64,000 nucleotides of DNA, taken from Castor canadensis. Lineage: Eukaryota; Chordata; Mammalia; Rodentia; Castoridae. Within the stretch, counting starts at the first letter, position 1. Each line of letters opens with the position of its first letter. The notes beneath the pieces are model-generated. The model did not search any database and was not told where the DNA came from. It worked only from the letters and a program-made list of their open reading frames with translations. This document shows, piece after piece, positions 1 through 9,006 of this stretch. The stretch is taken from the NCBI RefSeq assembly GCF_047511655.1, contig NC_133397.1, positions 41,368,001 to 41,432,000 of the forward strand. Direction: 5' to 3'. The position numbers were made by a program, and so were the translations under genes.

Positions 1-40
1 GTAGCAACACATTGTTTGAAAAACAAAATAAAAACTAAAA

Positions 41-118
41 GGGCTGGGGATGAGTCTGAGTAGTAGAGTACTTACCTCGCATTGACAAGGTTTGATTCCC
101 AGTAACACACAAAAAAAG
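41..118 (+). repeat. ID-type SINE
   Basis: This is a tRNA-derived SINE monomer. It starts GGGCTGGGGATGAG, has a B-box-like TTTGATTCCCAG, and ends in a short A-rich tail. It belongs to the classical ID form (GATTCCCAGTA), not the GTTCAAACCCC form that is commoner in this window. Confidence 0.8.
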
Positions 119-796
119 GAATTTGCAGTTACAGAAAGATGTTAAGAACATGACAAGTAAAATTATCAAATTTCAGAACTGCATACAGACATGATCCCTT
201 GTGTGCTATATTACATCTTATGTATATGATACATGTTACTTTATTGGTAGAAAATTTTTGCAAAGAACCACATAAGTAATCATTGTTGCTGCTTTGGGCT
301 GAAACAGACATGAAGATGTCAGGAATGAAAGGAAGGCACTGGGAGACTCAGAAGAATGGAGAACATTTAACTTTCATTTTCAATCTCTTTGCATTGTTTT
401 ACCTTTTCTCACAGGAGATACAAAAGGTGTGTGTGTGTGTGTGTGATCTCTACCACCACAAAAAATTAGAAGATGTGTAAGATAGCTTTGCCTGGAGTCC
501 AGCTGTGAGGATGTAAATATGTGAAAGTTAACAAAAAATATGAGAAATTCTTACAGCAGGTTTGTGTCCCATGCCTCTGATTTGTGCCAGTGGTGTTCTG
601 GGAGGTAAGGAAAGTTGCAGTGACTCCAGTTGACTAGACAAGGACATGAGCAGCTGCCAGCATCTAGGTACAAGGTGCCCAAAGACTTCACAAAGACAAG
701 TGCCTGCTGATGCTCAGAGTGCAGCCTGTCAGCCCTCGTATAATAGAACATCTTCTGCAAATCTCCTCTAGCTGCAAGTGGCTTAAGACCATGCCA
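119..796. other. Unique sequence with a (GT)n tract
   Basis: I see no gene and no recognisable interspersed repeat. A pure GT run lies at about 427-445. Short open frames here lack homology that I recognise and are read as chance. Confidence 0.6.
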
Positions 797-888
797 GGGC
801 AGGAGGCGTGGCTCATGTGGTAGAGCACCCACCTCGCAAGTGGGAGGCCCCAGAGTGCAAACCCCAGGACAGCCAAAAAAAAAAAAGA
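797..888 (+). repeat. ID-type SINE
   Basis: The A box GTGGCTCATGTGGTAGAGC and the B-box region GTGCAAACCCCAG are followed by an A12 tail. Confidence 0.85.
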
Positions 889-1135
889 CCATGCCAAAAG
901 TGATACTTGTTCTATTTGTGGAAAGGCTGCCTGCTGGAGGAAAAAGTGCTGATGACTACTTTCTGTTTCTGTTAGGTGATAGCTCCGCCCCTGTAGTGCA
1001 GCAAGAAACAGGTCTAGAATCTAAACTTCCTGTGTGCTATCAATTCCTTCCACGTGATCTAGTGCATGAAACTCTGCATTATTGAGAAGTTCCTTCAGTT
1101 AGTGTTACCCTCTTGGAGAAGCTAAGAATTGTGAT

Positions 1136-1345
1136 TAAAAGCATAGCCTATAGAGTCACACACTGTGTGGATATAAATTCTGGATTCACTACTTGCTAGC
1201 TGTGTGATTTTTAGGAAAGTAACCTAATTTCTCTGTGCTGTGGTTTCTACCTCTGTGAAGCAGGAAAAATTATAACACCTATCAACAACCTCGTGGTGCT
1301 GTTTGAAGATGGAATGACTGCATAACCTACAAAGTTCAAAGAAGA
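1136..1345 (+). repeat. MIR SINE, diverged
   Basis: The core features of an ancient mammalian MIR are readable: a CTACTTGCTAGCTGTGTGA core, then an AACCTAATTTCTCTGTGC segment, then a stretch like the MIR 3' part. Divergence is high, as expected for this old family. Confidence 0.7.
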
Positions 1346-1724
1346 GTAGCTGAGCAAAATAGTTGTCAGTCACACTTTGTTGTTACTGGAGACAACAAAA
1401 TACCCAAGTTTCCAGAGAGAATCACACAAAGCACAGGAAAAATAATGACAGTGACATAGTAGCAAGGTTGAAAATGAGAAGAAAAAGGAACACTGACTGC
1501 AACATTAACTCCCATTTAGAATGACATGCCCCAGCAACTAGAGTGTGAAGACAGTCTCAAAACTTCTCCCTCCCAAGGGCCTTTTCTTAGGAAGTGACTC
1601 ATGTATGTGCTCCATCCAAAACAGGAAGCAAACCAAGAAGAAGACCAGGAATGGTGGAAACAGAAAACTCATCCCATGAAAGCTCATCCCATCTCAGGAT
1701 GAGAGCTCTGCTTCAGACAGGACG
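1346..1724. other. Unique 5' flank of the provirus
   Basis: No gene or repeat is recognised. The sequence ends exactly at the retroviral target-site duplication. Confidence 0.55.
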
Positions 1725-1729
1725 GGCAG
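1725..1729. repeat. Target-site duplication, left
   Basis: GGCAG directly precedes the TG of the 5' LTR and is repeated right after the 3' LTR. Five bases is usual for retroviruses of this class. Confidence 0.85.
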
Positions 1730-1901
1730 TGATAGAACAATAATGTCACCATTTGTAAATTGGCAGCCATTTTATTCTCAGACCTCACTTGAAAAACTCC
1801 CAAGGACAGCCTGCCCTTAACAGAAATTCCCACTCTCTAAGACAGCCCCACTCCTACCAGAGACTACCGCACATGCTCTAAATTCCTTAACCTCCCCCTT
1901 C

Positions 1902-1908
1902 TATAAAA
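1902..1908 (+). promoter_or_regulatory. LTR TATA box (5' copy)
   Basis: TATAAAA lies about 35 bases upstream of the ATTAAA signal, as expected for a class I LTR promoter. The matching place in the 3' LTR reads TGTGAAA, so only this copy keeps the motif. Confidence 0.75.
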
Positions 1909-1937
1909 GCCATGCCTGGCCCAGAGTCTGGGCTGCC

Positions 1938-1943
1938 ATTAAA
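1938..1943 (+). promoter_or_regulatory. LTR polyadenylation signal (5' copy)
   Basis: ATTAAA is followed by a T/G-rich stretch (CTTTGCTCTTGG), the usual arrangement of an LTR R region. Confidence 0.65.
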
Positions 1944-2010
1944 CTTTGCTCTTGGACGTGAGACTTTTCTTGTGAGCTTTTCTTTGTGAGCGGCATTTTT
2001 CCTAACATTT

Positions 2011-2028
2011 TGGTGCTGTGACTTGGAT
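2011..2028 (+). promoter_or_regulatory. tRNA-His-type primer binding site
   Basis: TGGTGCTGTGACTTGGAT starts three bases after the LTR. The complement of the 3' end of mammalian tRNA-His plus CCA reads TGGTGCCGTGACTCGGAT, so 16 of 18 positions agree. This is the primer type of HERV-H/RTVL-H-like elements. Confidence 0.85.
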
Positions 2029-2469
2029 CAGGTGCACTCCCAGCACTGACATTGCTCTCTCGGCCTCCCCCACCCCAACTCCCATTCCCGTCAACTGGGA
2101 TCTGAGCTGCTTTGCCGGAACCCCTGATCCTAGAAAACACCACTCTCTCACAGCTCACAGGGAATTTCCTCTGCCCCAGTGCACCTCCAATTGCCATCCA
2201 CCACTGGCCAATCTTCCCTCAAGGTCCTCTCTTGGTGAGTCCTCACATGCAGAGCTGTGATCTCTCTCTCACTTCCTCAAAATCCTAGTGCTAGGTCTTG
2301 GCTCGCTCCTGTCCCTGGGAACCGGGTTCCCCCCTAGGGACTGTGGAACCCATGGTGAAGACGTTCCCTCTGGGTACTCCACCTCTTTCTCTCCTGAGGA
2401 CCTGATATTTTGGGGACATCCACCATATCTCTCCTCAGATCAGGCTTCAACATGAGAGTTGGACCATCA
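2029..2469 (+). other. Proviral leader
   Basis: This is the untranslated leader between primer site and gag. It is C/T-rich and carries several short frames, none recognised. A GGTGAGT sequence near 2234 would suit a splice donor for env RNA, but this is a guess. Confidence 0.5.
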
Positions 2470-2817
2470 AAAATTCCTCCAGACTCCTCATTGGGATGTC
2501 TTCTGGCCAATCTTGGGCCACTATGCCTCATGCCTCATGCCTGATGCTTCACACCTGATCTTAAGCCATAAAAGCTCATTTTTCTCTGTAATCAGGCATG
2601 GCCCCAATACCCATTAGACAATGACTCCAAATGGCCACTTAATGGCACTTTCAATCCCACTATTTTAAGGGATTTATACAATTTTTGTGAGCATGCTGGT
2701 AAGTGGAAGGAACTTCCCTATGCCCAATCCTTTTCCTATCTCTGCACCAAACACTCTCTCTGTACTTCCTGTTCACCTGTGCAAGTTCTATTAGCCTCTA
2801 AACCAGCTTCTAAATGA
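2470..2817 (+). pseudogene. gag: gag matrix remnant, broken
   Basis: In the frame beginning at 2470, a matrix-like start (KIPPDSSLGCLLANL) is followed by TPDLKP, then a LIFLCN and WPQYPLDND run, then GKWKELPYAQ. This is the pattern of class I gag matrix proteins that assemble at the plasma membrane. Three stops interrupt the same frame, at 2542, 2569 and 2815. The start codon upstream is not clear. The recognisable part ends near 2817, where the proline-rich spacer would begin. Confidence 0.8.
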
Positions 2818-4320
2818 ACTAAATCCTCTCCCAAACCTCTTCCTTCCCCATGTAAGCAGACTTCTTGCTCTGCTCATGCTGCTTGCCTCTTCCTATCTTC
2901 CTGAGGGACTTTCCCATCATGGAGTTAAGCAAGCCACTCCTTGCCCACTCTGGCCTCAAGGCAATTCCAGCTCTGGGAGAGCTCATGCTCCCTTCCTGTG
3001 GGCTGAGACCAAGCCTGGGGTTTATTTAGGTATGCCTCATGCTACGTTGGGGGAGTCCTGTTTGATTATGGCATCTGACAACTGCTTCTCTTTCCCCAGA
3101 TCCCATCTAATGCCCCTTTTTCCTGAGACAGTGACTGAAGAGTGGAGGTTTCATGTTGCTGAAAGTGTTCCAGTACCACTCAATGGGAGTGACCTAGAGG
3201 CACAGGTGATGGCTAAGCCCTCAGGCGTGTCATGCCTCCAGGCTCTGCCTTCCCCTCCCTTACCTAAGATGTCAGCACACCTTTTCTGCTTCCTCCATGG
3301 TCTCACCACTTGTCCTTTGTCTCTGTCTGCCTTCCCCTCCCTGGGCTTACTGGGACCCTGCCTCCCATGAAAAACTTGTAGCATGGTACCTTATGACTTA
3401 AGTTATTCCAACTAGTTTGCCAGGCTTCTCAGTCTAAAGTAACTTTACATCAGCTACTAGACAAAAGAGCTTACAAAAAAACTGCAGCTGCCACGCTAAC
3501 GCCCTAACTCTGCCCCCACAAAGGGAGGAGGGAAAGCAAATAGGTGCACTTGTGCACAGTGGGAATACCTGCCATAGCTAAGAGAATCCATAGGCCAACC
3601 CAACACACATCCTAGGCTGCCAGGCGCTCATGGCAGTGGCTGCAGCCCACCTCCACTTCCCCTAGAATAAAATGCGTGCAGAGTACACAGGAAGGGGGGG
3701 AGGGGCAACAGGCCACAGGATCAGGCCTAGGCAGTCAGGCTCACTTGTCCCCTGTGTGTGTAGAGGGGGTTGGTGCCTTACACAAGCCCTGCTCTTAGCC
3801 CCACCTCACGCCTTGGGGCACTGGATCCAGCCCTTGTAAGCCAATCGTTAGCTCAAGGTTATAGTCCCAGAAATTGCAAAATGGACAGTATGGTACTGTT
3901 ATTGGCCTGGGATGTCCTCTGAATGCCCTTCTTTAACTTTACAGATGATTTATTCCTTTGTTAAAAAAGTAACCTTTATTAAAGAGGCTACCTGCTGGTA
4001 GCTAAAAGACAGGATCCTAGCATTTTGTTCTTTCTACATGGAACCTGCACCTTACAGTCTTCTGGTTTGTAGATGTTGGAAACTTTGTACTGAGACCAGG
4101 CCTCAGTATGCCTTGGGTGACCAAGAGAAGTGGCCTTCACAGGGTTCCTTAAATTACAATACCATACTCAAATTAGACCTTTTCTATAAAAGGGAAAAAA
4201 GTAAACTGAGGTCCCCTATACAAATTTTCTTTCATCTCAGATTGGCTCCATAATTGCCCTACCTTCTAAGCCACCCCAATATTCAAAACCTCCTAATGGG
4301 TGCTTCCCCCTTCAATAGGT
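2818..4320 (+). pseudogene. gag spacer region, decayed
   Basis: This stretch lies between matrix-like and capsid-like parts, where class I retroviruses keep the p12-type proline-rich domain. It is C-rich at first and has an open run of 164 codons (2876-3370). That run has no motif I recognise and is in a different frame from matrix. About 3400-4200 is not identifiable and may include other inserted sequence. Confidence 0.45.
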
Positions 4321-4640
4321 AATGGTAGGAAGAGGGCGAGTCTATGTCCTCTTCCAGCTATCAGATCTAAGGAAAATTTAAAAACATCTAGACAGCTATA
4401 CTGATGCCCAGACAAATACATTCTATCCTTTATCTCTGTGATCCAAACCTTTTAATTGACATGAAAGGATATTATGCTTCTACTAGACCAGACTCTTTCC
4501 TCATTAGAAAAGCAATGGGTTCTGGCCCAGGCCACTCAGGTTAAAAATGATTACCATTTACAATGAGCCTGAATACTAGTGGCACCTGCAAATGAGGGAA
4601 TAAATGTGCCTACCTACAGGGACACAGGCAGTCCCCTTGA
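4321..4640 (+). pseudogene. gag: gag capsid N-terminal remnant
   Basis: A run reading GRVYVLFQLSDLRKI, then a KHLDSYTDAQT-like stretch, matches the start of class I capsid (VPFSLSDLKQI type). Several stops follow. The sequence is then cut by two SINEs before the capsid C-terminus resumes. Confidence 0.7.
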
Positions 4641-4654
4641 CAGATCCACACCAA

Positions 4655-4745
4655 AAGGGGCTGGTGATATGACTAAAGCAGTAAAGTGCCACTCTGCAAG
4701 CATAAAGTCCTGAGTTCAAGCCCCAGTACAGCCAAAGGAAAAAAA
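4655..4745 (+). repeat. ID-type SINE inside gag
   Basis: The element has GGGGCTGGTGATATGACT and the B-box-like GAGTTCAAGCCCCAGTA. It runs into an A-rich and AT tail, and it inserted after the provirus had integrated. Confidence 0.8.
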
Positions 4746-4757
4746 TATATATATATA

Positions 4758-4863
4758 ATATTTGGGAATAAGGACACGGTTCAGTGGGAGAGTGTCTGCA
4801 CACATGTGCAAGGCCCTGGGTTCAGTTCCCCAGCATTGCTAAATCAAAAAAAAAAAAAAAAAA
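4758..4863 (+). repeat. Second ID-type SINE inside gag
   Basis: This is a classical ID form with GGTTCAGTTCCCCAGCA and a long A tail (about 18 A). It lies directly in the tail of the previous SINE, a common target. Confidence 0.8.
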
Positions 4864-5039
4864 GGTAAGAAAGATAACTGGCGTTAATGTCACTTCAGCC
4901 ATCTCATAGTGGAAAAAAGTGTTTAACCTAGACCAGATCCCTCATTCTTCAAGTGAGGAAACTGAGGCCCAGAACAGTTCAGAAACCTGCTCTCCAGAGT
5001 ATCAGGTGTCAATGTGAAATAACAACTTTGCTTTACAGC
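4864..5039 (+). other. Unassigned sequence inside gag
   Basis: This lies between the SINE tail and the readable capsid C-terminus. GTGAGGAAACTGAGGCCCAG (near 4940) looks like the conserved 3' part of a MIR, which would be odd inside a provirus unless captured or coincidental. Confidence 0.35.
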
Positions 5040-5360
5040 AGCATCCTAAAGAAAATCCCCTTACTTTTCTGCAGCATCTTAAGGACACTATCAGAAAGCA
5101 TACCATAGTGGACCCAGAGTCACAGGTGAGAGAGGTTCTCCTCAAAGATAAATTTCTAACACAGTCAGCCCCAGATAGTCGTAAAAAATTTCAAAGTCCA
5201 TGGCTGAAGGAGAAAAGTCATTGGATCAACTAATACAACTAGCCATGTCTGTATACTATAACTGGGACATTACTAACAGAGAAAAAAAGATAAGAGACAC
5301 CACGGCCTCATTGCTGCTCTCAGAGAGGGCCCCACCTGACTGGGACCTGCATCCTGAACT
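5040..5360 (+). pseudogene. gag: gag capsid C-terminal remnant
   Basis: One frame reads QHPKENPLTFLQHLKDTIRK, then a LKDKFLTQSAPDSRKKF run. After a frameshift near 5195, another frame gives LDQLIQLAMSVYYNWD. Together these follow the class I capsid C-terminal domain: the major homology-like part, then the (L)xxVYYNRD end. The reading frame is not continuous. Confidence 0.82.
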
Positions 5361-5402
5361 TGCTACCATGGTGGACAGGAGGGGGACTTCTGCAGAGGAT
5401 GC
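5361..5402 (+). pseudogene. gag nucleocapsid zinc knuckle, degraded
   Basis: The frame starting TGC at 5361 reads CYHGGQEGDFCRGC. The single class I zinc knuckle is C-x2-C-x4-H-x4-C. Here the second Cys has become Gly and the His has become Asp, so zinc could not be bound. It lies just before the protease, in the expected order. Confidence 0.75.
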
Positions 5403-5469
5403 TCAAAAGGGGGGACAGCACAGGAGACAGCCCCACCCCCAATGAGGACCCTGACCTCTCTGCAAAGGT

Positions 5470-5830
5470 AACCTATGGATTGATGGATCCCAGCCCCCTG
5501 TCCATGCTCCAGTTCTTGGCATCAATGTTGAGGAGCCTCGGGATAGCCATGATGACAGAAAAAGAAAAGATAATTTTCTGGCTAGACAGTGGAGCTCATT
5601 TCTCTGTTTTACCTTTCTCTCTGGTCCCCAGTCCAATGACAAAAGTTATCATGTGGGGCAAATCTGGCTAGCCCCTAGAGCACTAGTTTTCCTGGCCTCT
5701 GGCCTGCTCTTTGGGAGACCTCTTCTTCTGACCCCTTTCCTCATAGTTTCTGAAACTCCAGTGACTCTGCTGGGATGGGATTTACTATCTCAATTAAAAG
5801 CTCAAATTCTCCTTCCCCCAGGCAGCTATC
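5470..5830 (+). pseudogene. pro: Retroviral protease remnant, frameshifted
   Basis: An aspartic protease active site L-D-S-G-A is encoded at 5582-5596, within an open frame ending near 5671. The C-terminal signature V-T-L-L-G-W-D-L-L (canonical GRDLL) is at 5761-5787, but in another frame, so a shift occurred around 5650-5670. The Arg of GRDLL is now Trp. The order after nucleocapsid and before RT is normal for gammaretrovirus-like gag-pro-pol. Confidence 0.85.
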
Positions 5831-6060
5831 TCTGCTGCCCCCTCCTTCAGGAACAAATAGATACCACAGTGTGGACTGATGAGATGAGTGTAGGGCGAGC
5901 TAAGATGGCCCTCCTTATTCAAATAAAACTCAAAAATCCTTCACAATTTCCACACCCAAAACAATATCCCCTCAAGCCTGAGGGATGATAAAGCCTTATG
6001 CCTATCATAAATTCCTTAAAACACCAAGGGCTACTAATTAGTTGCTCCAGCCTGTATAAT
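5831..6060 (+). pseudogene. pol: Reverse transcriptase N-terminal remnant
   Basis: After protease, the frame carries VWTDE, then PIQIKLKNPSQFP-like spacing and KQYPLKPEG, the conserved start of class I RT fingers (QYPL motif). After a stop near 5986, a frame around 6005-6056 gives LKHQGLLISCSS, matching the following RT stretch. The homology ends abruptly at about 6060. The catalytic YxDD region is absent. Confidence 0.8.
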
Positions 6061-6720
6061 AAATTCAAAATTTGTATAAAGGTTAATTTTAAAATACAAG
6101 TTACAAAGTAAACAACTGGAAAGGATATAGATAGGTAGTGAATGTATTTTTTGAGAAGTTAAAGGAAAAAGGATGTTTTTGGATAAGAAAGGATTTTGTA
6201 AAGAAGGGTTTGTCTTAAAGATTGTTTCAAATAGGAGGGATAAGGACAAGCCATCAAAAGGTTTAGTATGTTATATAAAGATCTGAGTAAGTTTTTGAAA
6301 GTGTATAATAAAAAGCTTTGGTGTGTGATAAAGTTAAAGTTGACTATAATCTAAGAGTTGCTTAAAAGATTTTTAGGGTCATGTCAAACTAAAATCAAAT
6401 TCTCTATGTCTATAAAATAACAAGGTTATCTTAATATTGTTCTGCTCTGAGTAACATCTACAAAAAACAGTTACAGAGAAAGATTTTATCAAAGAAATTA
6501 TTTGTGTTTTCTGCTGATCTTGTCAAGCTTTAAGTACTACTAAATCAGAGTTCATTTATATATTTGCTTATGTGTCTTAAATGACCATCTTGTAACAGTG
6601 TAGTGTCTATACTTTATCTAACTATGGTACAAACATTTACAAAGTTAAAAATGTAAAGTTATATTAAAAATGAGCTAGAGCTATCTTTTATCCAAGAGTG
6701 TTACATTTAAATCCTGACAT
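6061..6720. other. AT-rich block replacing the RT palm
   Basis: About 660 bases, strongly A/T-rich, lack any retroviral protein homology that I can see. The block lies precisely between the RT fingers part and the RT thumb/connection part. No SINE, LINE tail or LTR is recognisable inside. It could be an inserted fragment, a recombinant non-coding segment typical of a non-autonomous ERV subfamily, or badly mutated pol. Confidence 0.6.
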
Positions 6721-6930
6721 CCCCTGCCTCCCACAGTTCACCCACCTAGGTGTGGCCTTAAAGGGACAGACTCACTCCCTGAGTCATGAGTGAATCAACA
6801 CAATCTTCCATTTCCCTTCCCCCCCAAACCATAAAGTAGTTTACAGCTTTCTTGGGAGTTACAGGATTTTGCAGAATTTAGATCCTTAAGTATGCAGTCC
6901 CTTAGCAGATGCCTTTTTATGCTCCTCCTA
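6721..6930 (+). pseudogene. pol: RT thumb/connection remnant
   Basis: The frame gives F-T-H-L-G-V-A-L-K-G-Q and then, after a stop and a frameshift, F-L-G-V-T-G-F-C-R-I. This is the well-conserved class I RT pattern (FLGxxGFCR). RNase H and the integrase core that should follow are deleted. Confidence 0.82.
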
Positions 6931-6954
6931 ATATTCCTATTTGGGTTTTAAATA

Positions 6955-7240
6955 ATGTATGGCCACCCATTTCTCTTAGAAAACTTGCCTCCAACAGACC
7001 CTGCTCCTCTGGCTGACTACCTACCTTATCTTAACCTTCTCAGGAAACTTCTCAGAGAGCATGCAGACCAGATCCTGCTCCACCCTATAACAATTTCTAT
7101 TAAACCAGGGGATCTTGTTCTCCTAAAGGATCTTCTACCTTTTCCATTGGGACTTCGGTGGACCATCCCTCATCTGGTCATTGTCATGACACCCACTGCT
7201 GTCAAGCTCAATGGAATCCCCAGTGGCAGCACCTCTCAAG
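6955..7240 (+). pseudogene. pol: Integrase C-terminal remnant
   Basis: An open frame starts YGHPFL, then ADYLPYLNLLRKLLREHADQ, then KPGDLVLLKDL and RWTIPHLV, ending at TPTAVKLNGI. This is the class I integrase C-terminal domain with its SH3-like PGDxVLxK and RWxGP motifs (the Gly is now Ile here). The zinc-binding and DDE catalytic parts are missing, so it cannot function. The frame stays open and runs out of register into env sequence. Confidence 0.85.
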
Positions 7241-7503
7241 AAACAGTTAGAAAAATAGAGAAGGGAGTTGGAAGACTCTTGGAATCCTCTAGGGAAAAAC
7301 ATTTCACAGTGGTTCTCCTGGCTAATGCCCATCCTAATGCTTATATTTCTTGCTCTCATATTCTTAAGCTTCCTCCCTTGTATCATAAAAAGAGTACAAA
7401 GATTTCTTTTAAACTGCATGTCTGCTATTGCTAATCAAAAGTTTAACCAGTTGTACCTCCAGGGATATCAACCTCTCCAAAACCATCCAGAGGACTGCTA
7501 AGA
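7241..7503 (+). pseudogene. env: env transmembrane subunit C-terminus
   Basis: The open frame from 7268 contains a WFSWLMP lead-in, a long hydrophobic segment (about residues 15-40, 7310-7387), a CIIKRVQRFL juxtamembrane stretch and a YQPLQ-like cytoplasmic tail. This is the end of a class I TM protein. SU, the furin site, the fusion peptide and the immunosuppressive-like heptads are all absent. It is joined almost directly to the integrase end, so a large deletion removed the start of env. Confidence 0.82.
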
Positions 7504-7619
7504 GGGGCCACACCAGGATGCAGGAGCCTGAGGATCTTGCCCCATACAACACCCCCTGCCAGCAGGAAGCAGCTAAAGAAACCTATGCTTCACCCCAATT
7601 CCTGATCCTCATCATTATT
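7504..7619 (+). other. Proviral 3' untranslated stretch
   Basis: This is the short sequence between the env tail and the polypurine tract. Nothing else is recognised. Confidence 0.6.
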
Positions 7620-7638
7620 AAAGAAAAATATGGGGGAA
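7620..7638 (+). promoter_or_regulatory. Polypurine tract
   Basis: AAAGAAAAATATGGGGGAA abuts the 3' LTR and would prime plus-strand DNA. TAT interrupts an otherwise pure purine run. Confidence 0.8.
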
Positions 7639-7952
7639 TGATAGAACGATAATGTCACTATTTGTAAATCAGTGGCCATTTTATCCTCAGACCTCACTTG
7701 AGAAACTCCCAAGGAAAGCCCAGCCATTAACAGAAATACCCGTGCTCTAAGACAGCCCCACCCCTACCATAGACTACCGCGCATGCGCTAACTTCCTTAC
7801 CCTCCCCTTTCTGTGAAAGCCACGCCTGGCCCAGAGTCTGTGCTGCACCATCTTTCCCTGGCCAGCCTGGCAGTTCGAGCCTGCCATTAAACTTTGCTCT
7901 TGGATGTGAGACTTCTCCTGAGCTTTCTTTGTGAGTGGTGTTTTTCCTAACA
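7639..7952 (+). repeat. 3' LTR of the provirus
   Basis: This 314-bp LTR starts TGATAGAAC and ends CCTAACA. It includes about 36 bp absent from the 5' LTR (around 7846-7882). The TATA-box position reads TGTGAAA. ATTAAA is kept at 7886-7891. Differences from the 5' LTR are spread evenly along the length. Confidence 0.92.
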
Positions 7953-7957
7953 GGCAG
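7953..7957. repeat. Target-site duplication, right
   Basis: GGCAG matches the five bases before the 5' LTR. Confidence 0.85.
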
Positions 7958-8932
7958 GATGAGCCCAGAAAGCCCAGGTTACCATCAGGTTGGACTGTGG
8001 GAAAAGAAACTGTGCCAAGAGGCACTGTATAGAGCCTTGGAGGGACTTTGAGAGACTCAGCAATAGTTCAGCAAAGCCTAGGCAGATGAAACAAGACAAC
8101 GAATAACTAGAAAATCAAAACATCTTCCAAGAAACAAAATGTAATTGGAGTACCCAGTCAGCTCAGCAGCATGCAAGATTTATTGAATTTAAAAATGACT
8201 GTGGATTTTTTTAAAAAGATATAGCTATTTTCAAAAAAGTAGAAGAGTCTAAAGTATCAGAAAGTTAAAACCCTCTTTTGCTTAATAGGGAAAAAAAGAT
8301 AATATAGAAATTGGTGAACCAAGAAGGAGAGCTTATTATTTGGGATATGGAGAGGAGTGGGTGGGTGCCTTTGGGGGGAGCAGGGAGGCAGGGGTAGTAA
8401 GGTTGGGGATTGCTATTTTTTTATTGTATCACTTCGGTACTGTTTGACTAGATAAGTTACATAACATTTTAAGCACTTGGCAAAACTAAGGTTTTGACAT
8501 TTCTGAAATGATGATCCTTCATTTTTAATTCAATGTCTGTAAAGTTCTGAGTCACCAATGCCTTAAAATAAGCTGATATGTTTAAAAATTCTATTTATCA
8601 AAGTGAAAAGAGTAAGGGAAATGTGTACCCTTTATCATTACTTTTCATTCAAGGTTCTAGATTTACCCTTCAAGAGATTCACTAACTCCTCAAAACTTTA
8701 TCCATGAAGAAAAGCAAGCATTTCTCTTTGTGAAGTCTTGGGGCATCTTATTTTATTTAAAATATGTTTAAGGGCATAGTAAAAAACATTTACATAACTG
8801 AGACACTAAAACAAGGAAAGCATGGGGTGAAAAATGTCACAGTTCAATGTCACATAAGATACAAATGTAGAACCCCCAATTAATTACATAGCAATACATA
8901 GTAATAGTATGCTAAAAGGTGAGTGCTTAGTG
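7958..8932. other. Unique AT-rich sequence
   Basis: No gene or repeat is recognised. A G-rich patch (GTGGGTGGGTGCCTTTGGGG-like) lies near 8358-8395. Confidence 0.55.
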
Positions 8933-9006
8933 TTGGATGCTGGGCTCAAGTGGTAGAGCATTTGCATAGCAAGTGCAAGGTCCTGAGTTCAACCTTCCCT
9001 CCCAAA
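8933..9006 (+). repeat. ID-type SINE
   Basis: It shows GGGCTCAAGTGGTAGAGCAT and GAGTTCAACCTTCCC. The A tail is lost. Confidence 0.75.

Larger units (their letters stand above)
1730..2007 (+). repeat. 5' LTR of the provirus
   Basis: This 278-bp LTR starts TGATAGAAC and ends CCTAACA. It matches the 3' LTR along its length, but lacks about 36 bp that the 3' copy carries near its R/U5 region. The missing stretch is bounded by CTGC-type short repeats, which suggests slippage or recombination. A TATA box and an ATTAAA polyadenylation signal are present. Confidence 0.92.
1725..7957 (+). mobile_element. Class I endogenous retrovirus, defective provirus
   Basis: This is a complete insertion by structure: a GGCAG duplication on both sides, two LTRs starting TG and ending CA, a primer site complementary to tRNA-His, gag-pro-pol-env order and a polypurine tract. 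The fragments resemble the gammaretrovirus-like HERV-H group (matrix, capsid C-terminus, LDSG protease, RT, integrase C-terminus, TM tail). Every reading frame carries stops or frameshifts. Most of RT, all of RNase H, the integrase core, env SU and most of TM are missing. Two SINEs inserted later into gag. By eye the LTRs differ at roughly one aligned base in ten, so the insertion is old and not active. The HERV-H likeness rests on remembered protein patterns and the primer type; a database comparison would settle the family. Confidence 0.92.

Noticed and set aside
2876..3370. 164-codon open frame in the provirus
   Set aside because: It lies between gag matrix and capsid remnants in a different frame from the matrix. 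It is Pro/Ser/Leu-rich with no motif that I know. It is kept only as part of the gag spacer region.
3361..4320. Independent element inserted in gag
   Set aside because: No LTR, SINE or LINE end could be found at its borders. It remains unassigned within the provirus.
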